From the NCBI GenBank assembly GCA_964036275.1, contig OZ038433.1:20816485-20880484 (forward strand): a DNA stretch of 64,000 nt. Reading direction: 5' to 3'. Source of the stretch: Litoditis marina (taxonomy: Eukaryota; Nematoda; Chromadorea; Rhabditida; Rhabditidae). The first letter of the stretch is position 1; each line of letters starts with the position of its first letter. Positions 1 to 11,000 of this stretch are shown here, one piece after another. The translations under genes were made by a program, and so were the position numbers. Below the pieces are notes generated by a model. It was not told the DNA's origin, did no database searches, and saw only the letters and a program-made list of their open reading frames with translations.

Positions 1-2971
1 GCCAGCACATAAAACATAGAACGAATGGCTGGGTCCCAGCGAGTGTCGAAAGACGGGGGTTACCGATCGAGATGCTGTGGTTAACTTAGTTAGTATTGGT
101 CGACTTTCATCTGTGAGAAGTTTTTAGTTCGATGTGTGCGAAGCACCGCCTAAAAGCACGATAGGTCAAAATGCAAACACAACAAAAAGAGTTGATGGTC
201 GTGCCTTACTTATGTACCTAGAACGAAACCTTAAGAGTTTTTGAAGGTTGCACAGAGAAAACGCCGAAATATTATAGTGAAAATGAGGAGTCAGTATGTC
301 ACGTGAATATTAATGAATAAGCTCGGAAAACTATGATGAATTTAGTTCATTTGCATATAGGAAACACACGGCGTGGATAAGTTTTGGCAACTTTTGTACA
401 ATTCATGACACAGAAATCCCGACTTTATTCGTCGAAGCGGATCCGAGCAAACAGAAGAAATGACACGATCGAGGTCAAATTGTAGGCACCGAAAATAGAG
501 GAAACACCCTCAATATACCATATACGTTTGATCAGGGTGAATTTCAGATGTTAAATTTTTTTCACTAAGATATTATAATGTAGATGAATGACCAAGTAAA
601 CAGAATAAATACTGATAATTTCTCCGACTACACATCCTTTGACAATTTTACCACTCTCCGTTGATTTTGTCTCTGTCTTTGTTTCCTAAACAAATTCGAG
701 AAATTGACTAGATTTTCTCTGTCTGCAGCAGGGATTATTTCAGTACCATAATCGATTCAGAATGTCTACTATCGATCAAATGTAAAAATAACTTCCAATC
801 CGAATCACAAAATCACGGTTACGGGTGGTTGTCTTGAAAAACACTTTCATACCTTTACCTATTTAGAATGTTTGCTGTAATTTCCGATGCTACCCTCGGA
901 CTTTGAGTCGGTTGTTGTTCTTTGTTTGAATACTCGTTCCCAGCCCACCGTCCCAATCGTGCCGGTACCGACTGTTGCCAACCGTTGTCCGCACTATGTA
1001 TGATAAATGTGACCGCCCGAAATGAGAATTAATGATCCTCGAATGCGGTCGAGTAATTATTTCAAACACTAAGAGCTGCCGCGAGAAGATGTCGACTCCG
1101 GAATGGTTCTAGGGACTGAATCTAGGAAATGACAGTGCCTGAGTTGTAGTTTGATCTGCATTGCAATTTTACGCGGTCAAACTACAAACACAATCATCCC
1201 AACCAAGACATACTGTATCAACCATACATTTTACATTCCCGACTAGGGTTGTTAAACTCGAACTCGAAACTCGACTCGACTCGAAAAACACGAAAATTTT
1301 CGAGTTGAGTCGAACTCGAAACTTCTCAAAGCTCTAAAACTCGAGAACTCAAAATTTTCCAAAACTCGAAAATCAAAATTTCGGACTCGGAAAATTTATC
1401 TTTTGGGTCCAAAAAACACTCAAAACTCGAAAATTTTCGAGTCGAACTCGAAACTCGAAATTTCCCAAAACTCGAAAACTCGAAATTTTGAACTCGATTA
1501 ACAACCCTATTCCCGACCGAACACCCATGCCTAGTTTATCTCTGCGAGCCCCACCCCTCTACGGATATGTGATCAATGTCTCGGTTGTTATAATACGAAT
1601 AAAATAACACACGGCTGAAATAGGTGCCGTTAAGTATTATTATTATTATTTAACCCTATACAGCTGGTGATAATACCTCAATTGTATTCTGATGACCACA
1701 TTCACATTACTGTGTTGTTGTAGCCTGACTGATTGGCACAGAGAATAAACTAAGTTTTTGCACCACATGTACAGTTTTATCATTTCGCAGCATGACATTC
1801 AATGTTTGAACTATGTTTACTCCGAAGAAATGCCCCAATCTACCACTGTCTCGATTGTATGTCTGACAAATGTTTTCGTTGTTCTCAAGTAAAGTTTACT
1901 TTCCAGATCTATACAAAGTGAGGATTCTTGAACTTCTCTGGTTATTCTCCGCGAATGAATGTTGCTGAGCGCCACGCGTGTTTTACGAGTTGCAACTCGT
2001 TTTCTCGCCCTAACAATAGCGCCAGATCGTATCTCCTACATAGGCGACATCAGCCTCAAAAGACCTCTCAATTTAATAGTCACTTAATGTCGTTTCGACA
2101 TTGACAGTTTTCTCTGTGTGATTTCATCATAAATTCGGGAAATTTGGACATGTAACCACCAAATGGAAACAACTTTAAGTTCACAAATCGTCTCTCCTAA
2201 GGAATACAGACTTCATTTTTCCCATTTCGCGGCTTTCTTCATAACGAGTTATTTGAACTATGAAGAATAGTGGAAGCAAAAAAGCAGGGAATACTTTGTA
2301 GACGATGCATGCAAATATTCTCCCATTGGCAACATATACCGTAATCGACTATTAAAGAGGCCGGCTGGCGCATAAATTTGTGCATTTTTCATTCGCCCCG
2401 CGCAGTCCATTACCGTGTTGCGAAGGCACAATAGCAGTCAAATTACATGTGTGCAGCGAGATACGGGCAAATAATTTAGGGGTAGGGTTCGGAATATTCA
2501 ACCAACGAGAGGAAAGAAGGAAACATGACAACGTTGCCCGTACACCACAAAAATGTATTGGTTATACTTTTCTAATTACATACACATTCTATCAAAGATA
2601 TACTGGATGATTGAACTTTGGGTTTGCACTGAAAACTGATGCTATTGTGTGAACATGTTGTGCGTAGTAACAGAGAAAACACTTTTATTCGAATAAATAA
2701 CGCTATGAATGGAACAGAGCAACATAGGATCGCATGGAGCTCTGTCCGAACATAAAGTACAAGGTCTCACTGAATGTACTCGGGAGCGCGACATTTGACG
2801 TTCCTACAGAACTTCTCTTACGTTGTATTTAGGTATACATCTGATTGGAGTGCAAAAAACCTTACGTAAACTATCTAGCGACACATAAATAACCAATAAA
2901 ACGTCTCGAAACTTAACAGTTCAAACAATAAATAACAGTACATATGTTTACGAAACTAGAATGTATTTTAG
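1..2971. other. Stretch with no gene recognised
   Basis: I see no chain of exons here on either strand. The open frames are short and lack the splice signals and composition of the real exons further right. The only clear structure is the palindromic AACTCGAAA-type repeat at 1245-1508. A possible minus-strand poly(A) signal (TTTTATT on the plus strand, near 2681) would suit the gene ending at 2972. The left edge could hold part of a gene that continues outside the window. Confidence 0.5.
1245..1508. repeat. Palindromic MITE-like repeat, AGGGTTGTTAA ends
   Basis: The segment begins AGGGTTGTTAAACTCG and ends CGATTAACAACCCT, so its termini are inverted repeats. The interior is made of alternating ACTCGAAA / TTTTCGAG units that pair with each other, so single-stranded DNA or RNA would fold into a long hairpin. 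A partial copy with the same right end lies at about 18200-18260, and a decayed one at about 38216-38345. No coding capacity. Confidence 0.75.
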
Positions 2972-5784
2972 TTAAGACAGGTCTGGCATATCTTGCCATG
3001 CATCGCCAGCCACCCAACGAGAAGGAAAACCATCAATCAGCTGGATAGATGGCAGAAATCCCAGAATTCGTTGTCTGTAGACCGGCAAGGTACTGTAAAG
3101 ACAGTTTGAAGCACGTGAATCGAGATAAATGGTTAGGAAAACATGAACTTTCTGTTTACTGAGCATTATTTTTGACGACTGACTACTGGTACACGGTCAA
3201 ACCTTTCTTACTCCCATTTTGCACATCAAAAATAACAACAACACCAACTACAAAACTCGTATAATGGATTACTATCTTCTACCACGTCAAAAAAGATGTA
3301 ACGTTTCAGCGTCGTAATTATTCGTCTGTAGACTACACTAGTGTTCAGTCGCTATTTAGCTATATGTGGTTTACCTGAAAATCGGATTCGACTCCAGAAT
3401 AACGCTTCTCAGGGACGGCAGAGTAGAAAGAGCGTCCAATTCCTTCCAATCAGTGATCTGCAAACGATACTTTTTCACAATTAGTTCTCGATGTTCGTAA
3501 CCAAGATGAACACAGTGCTCAGTTCAAGAAACAACCTTGTTTTTCCTGATCCAGAAATCTTGTAAATGCGCTAGATGGCCCACGTGATCAATTTGGGCAA
3601 TTCGATTGTCATTCACATCGAGGCTACGCAACTTCAGGTTTGCTTCAAGTCTGAAAAGTTATCATAAAACACTACTATTAAGTGAAGTATCCAGAAAATT
3701 AAGTAAAGAGTGAAGTTTTTTCAATCTTCACATTGCAAACATCGTTGAGCTGCACTCAATATTCAACTTTACGCAGCGTTATACGCAGCCAACTACGTAA
3801 TAATTCTTGACATGAGCAAACCCTGTGACTTGAAACTGAGACACACAACAACTAGACTCAAAGCGGCTTTCTGTAGAGGTCGCAGTGTGAAACTGCAAAC
3901 TAAGCGTTGACCAGAACATTCAAAAGGAATATTTTTAAATCCTCAAATATCTGACTACGTAGTGTTATTACCCTTTGAGAGATTGGATGCCGTTTTGAGC
4001 GAGAGCCAAGTCTCGCAATCCGGTGAGACGATCCAAGCCAGTGATGGACGTGATTGCGTTGCCCGGAAGACTCAAAACTTTCAGTTTCACCAAGGCGTCA
4101 AGACCTGAATCAGTTCAAAGTTGAATTTAGGTTCAAATTGGGCCATATATTGTTTTCAAGAGACGCCTGAGTAACCAACACCTATAGATCTGATAATATA
4201 GTTTGTTTTCTAGCTAGTTTTCCTTGTTCGATTCGATAATAAATATGTAACCGAACTTGAAGACACAAATCACAATTTGCAACACTAATGACAACTAGTT
4301 TGTTTCAAATTCAGTGAATAAGATATAACCAACCTTCAACAATTCTAATCTGATTGGCTCCCAAAAATAACTTCTCCAGATTTGTTAACGTGTCCAAATT
4401 TTCGATCTTCTTTATACGATTATCACCGAGTTCCAATAGCTTCAACTTGTGCAACTGAAAACGATTTGTGAACAGGTTGAAAGTCATACGGTTCTTATAG
4501 AGTTGCGAATCGTTTGGGTGAATTAATAGATTGTTTTCTCGCGTGAACCAGTGATTGCGCAGTGGTTAGCTACTGAGAAACTGTCAACTGAAAGAACTGA
4601 ATCAAATTATCTAGAAAATAATAGTAGGTTATTCCAGAACAAACCAAAAAGGAAATCAAATCAAAGTGAACAAACTCACACTCTGTATGCCTTCAATCTT
4701 GGATATCTTGTTGTGGATGAGATAGAGTTCCTCCAGATTAACCAACTTCTCCAGGTTCTCAATTGTGTTGATTCGATTGTATGACAAATCCAAGCTTACA
4801 AGCGATGGAACATGTTCGAGATTCGCGATTTGATCAATCTGAGATAGTAATGTGATATAAGGAACTTTTCTCATAGGCGAGCTTCGAATGCGGCGATCAA
4901 CTGCTGGGCTTCTTGTTCTCATTCTGGTTGACATTGTTAGAGGAGAGCTCCGAACTCGGTTCGACTCAAAACATTCCAGAATTCTAAAATCGCTTTTAAT
5001 TCGGAACTCCAACTTGTTTTTTGACGAGAACATGGTCGCTGGGTTGATATGCTCAGTACACGGCTAATAACTATTTGGCGTACAAAACCGTCTAACTTCG
5101 AGAAGTTCATATGAGTTTCTCATGGGTATCTCATGAACACCTCATGAGCTACTCATGAACGTAATATATTGTAGCATGGAAACTTCCTGTCGGCAGTTTA
5201 TGAGATGTTGCTCATGAGAAATCTCATGAAGTTGTTGAGGTTCGCTACCGCACCATCTGTCATTTGTACATCAGCCGTGCCTCACGCCTATCAACTATCA
5301 ACCCAAACTGGGCGCATGGTCTGAAAGCTGACGTTACCTGATTGTCGTAGAGAACCAACTTGGTTAGCGATCTCAAGCCGGCCAAGTTGGGAACGGCCTT
5401 GAACAAGTTCCATCTGCCAAAGTGAATTAATTATTGCTTAGTTCGAATATTATTAACTTCAATGTTTTGCAATATATCATCATTGAAAGCTTTTTTCAGC
5501 ACATTCATTAGGATTTTTCAAAGTAACTCGTCATGATGTTCAATGTGACTCTTTTTTTGAGTCATGCGTTTACTAAGAATTGATTTTCGACAAATAATTT
5601 TACTGAAAAGAGTGAACACGAACAAATGTGAAACTAAAAGTGACCTGAGTATCAGTTCCTTGAGGTTAGGCGATTCAGGAACCTCGGTCAATTTAGCGAG
5701 ACGGTAACGGGTCAGATCCAGAACTTCGTCGCTGTCCTTTATTTCTACTTCTGCAAGTGTCAAAACTTTGTTCAAATAGTTCAT
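2972..5784 (-). CDS. sds-22: SDS-22 / PPP1R7-like leucine-rich repeat PP1 regulator
   Basis: Eight exons on the minus strand: 5784-5645, 5413-5338, 4838-4680, 4454-4334, 4104-3972, 3650-3536, 3457-3375, 3092-2972. All frames join and give 315 aa. The protein is an array of about eleven 22-residue leucine-rich repeats of the SDS22 class, with segments such as LVLYDNQ, SLDLSYNRI, YLIHNKI, LELGDNRI and LFLGANQI, and an LRR-cap-like end (NPIF...YRQRILGFLPSIQLIDG). Family members bind protein phosphatase 1 catalytic subunit and act in mitosis and cell polarity. The length is close to that expected for the family; the acidic N-terminal tail of the vertebrate protein is missing. An acceptor-like CTTTAG ends 11 nt before the ATG (AG at 5795-5796) and may be an SL trans-splice site. 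Intron 2 carries a hairpin MITE. Family identity is very sure; orthology is inferred. Confidence 0.93.
5075..5258. repeat. Hairpin MITE copy, CTCATGAGA family (intron of sds-22)
   Basis: The segment is built of repeated, mutually complementary TCATGAGA-type words on both sides of a short centre containing TTGTAGCATGG. Its right end (GAGGTTCGCTACCGCACCAT) is a decayed form of the terminal repeat seen intact at 25398-25583. It lies wholly inside intron 2 of the sds-22 gene (4839-5337). Confidence 0.65.
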
Positions 5785-5794
5785 AATCTTTCAG

Positions 5795-5796
5795 CT
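5795..5796 (-). promoter_or_regulatory. Possible SL trans-splice acceptor of sds-22
   Basis: On the minus strand CTCTTTAG ends 11 nt before the start codon. No upstream coding exon is evident, so the AG may receive a spliced leader. Inferred from position and signal only. Confidence 0.4.
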
Positions 5797-8000
5797 AAAG
5801 AGGTAATGAACTTGTTATTTACCCATCGAGTTTCTCTTTTTTTAGTCACACTGTCGATTTAAGTAAACCCTTAAATGAAATTATCAAGTTCTAAGCCTGG
5901 CTTAATCTTGAATTTTGGTGCTGAGTTAACTATTATTCAAAATAAAAATGTGCTCACCAAAATCCTGGTAACAAACTTACTTCGATGCTTAGTTAGTCAT
6001 GAAACGGAACAAAACCTCACCAAAGTCTTCATTCTGTGGTTTATTATCAGCATCTCTGGAATAGACCACTTGCGCGCGCAACATCGGGGAAAAATAAGAT
6101 GCGGATTAGTATTGCACGTAACGGAGAATAACATGTACACCACGATCCCGTGAAACCTGTAAACATTTCACGTGAAGCTGTTTGAATGAACTATATGCTA
6201 ATGAACTTTAATTGGTTAACTAATTGAAACTGAATAACATATTGAACATAACGCTTAGTCATATTCGCATCTACTCAAGAACTGAGAGAAACTCTGGGAA
6301 CGAAACTTGTTATGTATGTTTCGAGACGAGCAACATCAAAGATTTTTGAATGCTAGCCGTGTTATCAATGTCGCTCACACGATGTTGCAAGTATCGTTTA
6401 TTATTTAATTACGTGTTATTTACTACCCTGCACCCTTATGTTCTAGTGTAGTTGTTAACCTACAGCAATTGATGCAAATTGGGAGCTCGACTGAGAGTAT
6501 AAAAACATTCGTGTCAGTTTGTAGTCATTTTATTAGAGAGAAGCATATTGAATTGATACTAGATTTCAATAAAATTTCAATAACTCATGTGAAAAAAACT
6601 ATTCTAGCATTTTTCATGTGTTTTCCTTCTGAAATACGCCTGCACATTCGACAATTCGCAATTATGAAAAACGCCAACCTACTTGTACACTTCATGCTAG
6701 AATGAAACGAACGAAAAAACGAACCAAACGTCTTGTTCGAACGAATATCGAGACTTCTGCTTAGAACTTGTCATTACTTGATTAGTTCTGATGTTTTACG
6801 CCCACTCGGGATTGTTGTGGATCCATGAAGTTGCATATAAGACGCTGCAAACTAAAAATTTGGCGCAAATCACCAAAACGAGTGAAAACCTTCATTATTG
6901 GTCTGTTTCTAAGTTCCGTTGTTGAATCATGCATTTTCACCCAACATCGGGCGCGAGACATTTCACACAATTATTTATGAGCCAGATATAACAATATTTA
7001 TTCATTCTATCAGAAATCTGACATTCTATAATTATTTTGCTAAGAAGACCAAACTTGGTTCATCCAAATTTAGGCCACAGCCGAGAGAGAAAAGAGCCGG
7101 CACGAATATAATTTTGGTTTCTCTCATGGCAGATAGAGAAAACGTGCAAGCCTCATTTTGGATGATCCAAGAATGGGCCGTATGTCCAGTTTTAAACAAA
7201 TTCAACACAATCAAAAATTTTTGGCTTTCACAGAAAACTAACTAACGAAAAACGTGATAACTGTACGCAAAACAACTGAATATTCTAAAAATAAAAGCAT
7301 ACAAAAAATTACGATTAATTTCTAAAATTTAAAGAACAGGTAATCAAGAAAACAATGTTAAAAAAGAACAAACTGAAACAAAGATTCAGAAATACACTTA
7401 ATTATTGAGAAACATTAGAATAGCTATAGCAATAACCGCACACCAGTGAATTCATTCTAATAGTCAGGAATAGTCGAAAAACAAACTACTTTATAGCCGT
7501 AAAGAACAAAATCGGCTACTTTTGAAGAGAAATCGTAAATTTTCACGTTTTCATATCTGATAACGGCTTTTTCGCTTCGTTGGAACTAACTAATGTATGA
7601 TAATGAATATTACAAAAGTGTGCTAATGCCCCCACCATATAAATTATATCAGAATTTTTATTTCCGTCTTGAGTTATTGAACTCCCTTTCTATTTTTCAT
7701 TCAGCTCGATCTCAGAAACTACTTACTCTTTTTACATTAGTTTTTCATACAAATGTCACTTCATTTCTTCCATTTCCTACCACCTCATAACTTGGCGCTC
7801 CACCCAGGTTGGTTTCAAATAAAGGTTGGAAATAACAACTATACAACATACACACCCATTCCAAACCTGTTTATTACAAAAAGTACATAACGGAATTGAT
7901 AAAAATGTATAATATCACACTATTCCAAAATTGTTTATTTAAAAAGTGCATATAACGAAGTTGATAAAAATGTTAAATATCACTATTTGTTGTCCTTATT
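5797..8000. other. Stretch with no gene recognised
   Basis: Several open frames of 60-108 codons occur on both strands, but none has credible splice sites, a family motif or a signal peptide. A TTTATT on the plus strand at about 7927-7935 (AATAAA on the minus strand) is a plausible poly(A) signal for the transporter ending at 8001. Confidence 0.5.
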
Positions 8001-11000
8001 CTACCACCAGGGCCTAACTTGACGTTCCATTTTTTGGGCCTTTTGCCTGTCACTGCTCGATCGAGGGCCCCAGAGGTCGCTGTCCGGCTTGAACAGGGGC
8101 GCCACGCTCAGCGACGAACTGAGACGACGCAAGATCTGCAAATAATATTTTGGTGTTCTGTGGCCGTATTCACCAATCCTCGGGAAGCTAAAATACCTTC
8201 CCGCGGGAAGTTAGAGCACGAAAATAGTGTGCTGGTGAGGAGGGTCCAGAGGCGCGGGAAGCTTTTTTACCTTCCCGGGATCTTGGTGAATACGGCCACT
8301 GGAAGATCTCGGCGTTTTTGTCGCAAACTGCGTATCTTGCTTTGCGACTGGTAGCATGTCCTGCAAGCTTGTAATAACCGAGAAATTGCGCATTTTATCG
8401 AGAATTGCATATAATGATTTATACCTGTTCACGGGATAACGGTAATGTATTCGCTCGTTTCTCTAGTGTTGTATAAAACAGTGAATGAACCGGAATAGAC
8501 AATTCACTAGTAATACAACAACTATAATTCGATTCCACGTGAGGCTTCCATCGACATCACAAGTACATGTTCATTTCCGCTGCACGGGTCCTAACTATGG
8601 TAAACTGAACGTCGATGGATACAATTCAGTAGTCAACAAACCGACCCGCACAATCATGACCATAGGAGGGACCATCAACGTGACATACACGACGGCTTTC
8701 GGTGTTTGCAGCCAATCTCCCCGTTTAGTTCCGAAGCCAACGTTATACTTGTAGATGGTGGCACACTGAAACATTATACCAAATCTTTGTTGTAGCTTGA
8801 GCTCAACCATAACTCATTAATTGCGACCCAAAATTAACGGGATGGGATAGTGCAAAGTTCACCGTATTTGCATATACATACTTTGAAGAAAGCGTATAGA
8901 ACTACAGAATCTGAGACGACCTTTAACAGTATGTAATTAGATATCACAATTTGACACCTTGGTACACATTGTACTAGTGTGCGTGTACAAAATACGACAC
9001 ACTGAATTTGCGCCTCCAATCAAAAATATTTGGGCGCGAAAACACCGTAATTCAAATTTTTAACTACGGTATCTAAGAACATTTAGTTTTTTGGGATTTT
9101 TTCGCTGGTTTTACTAATCGCGCGCAGCGCGAAGCGCTGTGCGAGATTTGTCTTTGGTCCGGCTAATGCGCGCCTCCGTTTTTTTTAGTTTACCCTCAAA
9201 AAGGCCCAAACGTGCAAATCAAGACTTTTTATGATTTGTTGATTGTTCATGGCATATGTACAAGCTATGTTCAAAATTTGAACAAAATTGATTGAGTTTG
9301 AGCCGAGTTATGACGTTATGCGCTTCATGCAGACCGCCAACTTCCGCCGTGTATCTATCTGTCTGTGTTGGTGCGCACTCCTGGGAAATTTTTATGTGTG
9401 AACCGATTTGACTGAAAATTTGGGACACGATAGATATCCCACTCAAACTTGGGGGCGCAAACTTTTTTTCGAAAAAAAATATTTTTCATCAAGTTATAGG
9501 TCTTTGAAAATGTCTCTGCGTCTCTTCATTTCGTGCACTCTCTAGCCCTCTCTGTCGGGGTAAATCAAATTGCGTTATAACTCAGCTCAGTCCTAACCAA
9601 TTCAAGTAAAATTTGAAGTATGATACCACGACATGAACTGACATCGATTTGGATGTAATTCTTCTACTGATGACGTCATCGAGGATTCTGGAGCTCGGAT
9701 GACGTCATTTTTGAAAAGTGCAAAGTTGACGTCACATATATTTTCAAATGATGGTAATATCTTAGAAAGGGTCAATTAACGGTGAAACTCAATCTAAGAG
9801 TAACGTATTCTGGGATTCTGGAGACCAGATGACGTCATTTTTGAAAAGTGCAAAGTTGACGTCACATATATTTTCAAATGCTGAAAATATCTTAAAAATG
9901 GTATATTAACGATAAAACTTCATCTAAATATGACTCATTCTGGAATTCAGAAGGCCAGATGACGTCAACTTTTAAGAAAATTGACGTGAAATATGTTTTC
10001 GAATGCTGAAAGTTTCTTAAAAATGGTCAATTCACGATGAGACTTCATTCAAACATGACGTATTCTGGGATTTTGAAGGGCATATGAAGTAAGTTGTCAG
10101 AAGTGCAATGTTGATGTCATATTTTCTTCGAATGATGGTAATACTTGACAAGTGGTTCATCAAGAAAACAATTTTATCTGCACCGTACAGATCAAACCAC
10201 ATACCTACGGCATGTATACAAAAATAGAAAAATTCATGAAAAAGTGGGGACCCAACGACTGTGAGATTTGTCTTCTGCTGGGCGCCCCTTAGACAACTAC
10301 TCTCAAATGGAGCAGCTACTGCTACAAAAATCGAAAAGACTAATATACTCAAGTATAACTGTTCATTACAAACATACAAAAGTCGTAAAATATTTTCTCA
10401 AACCTGTTAACTAGAATCTACAAATCACAGATGTTAACTCAACGTACTCATTATAGAGTTCCTGGTTTTGTGCACAATGGTTGGCATTTTTTGTCATTAC
10501 TTAAATTCTAGGTGCTATAACGTTTGTCATATTATTCAACAGTTGTTCTCTCTTTCGCAGATGTGACTTGTAGATTCTAGTTAACAGGTTTGAGAAAATA
10601 TTTTACGACTTTTGTATGTTTGTAATGAACAGTTATACTTGAGTATATTAGTATTTTTCGATTTTTGTAGCAGTAGCTGCTCCATTTGAGAGTAGTTGTC
10701 TAAGGGGCGCACAGCAGAAGACAAATCTCACAGTCGTTGGGTCCCCACTTTTTCATGAATTATTGAATGATTTTCATATGGATTTGGTGATGATTCCCAC
10801 AGTTTCATCTTCAATGGAAGTACTTAGAAAAATCAAACATTCTTATACGAACAAGAAACGATGAGCTCATTGATATAAGACGACGAATTTCAAACTTTTC
10901 ACAAAATTCGGCTTTTTTACAGATTTACAACACTTTCTGTGAAACAAATATAGAGGCTACAATTTAAGTGGAAAACCCGATTTGAGGCATTTCTTCGAAT

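Noticed and set aside
8485..8754. 89-codon plus-strand frame
   Set aside because: It is the antisense shadow of SLC6 exon 16 (8765-8646).
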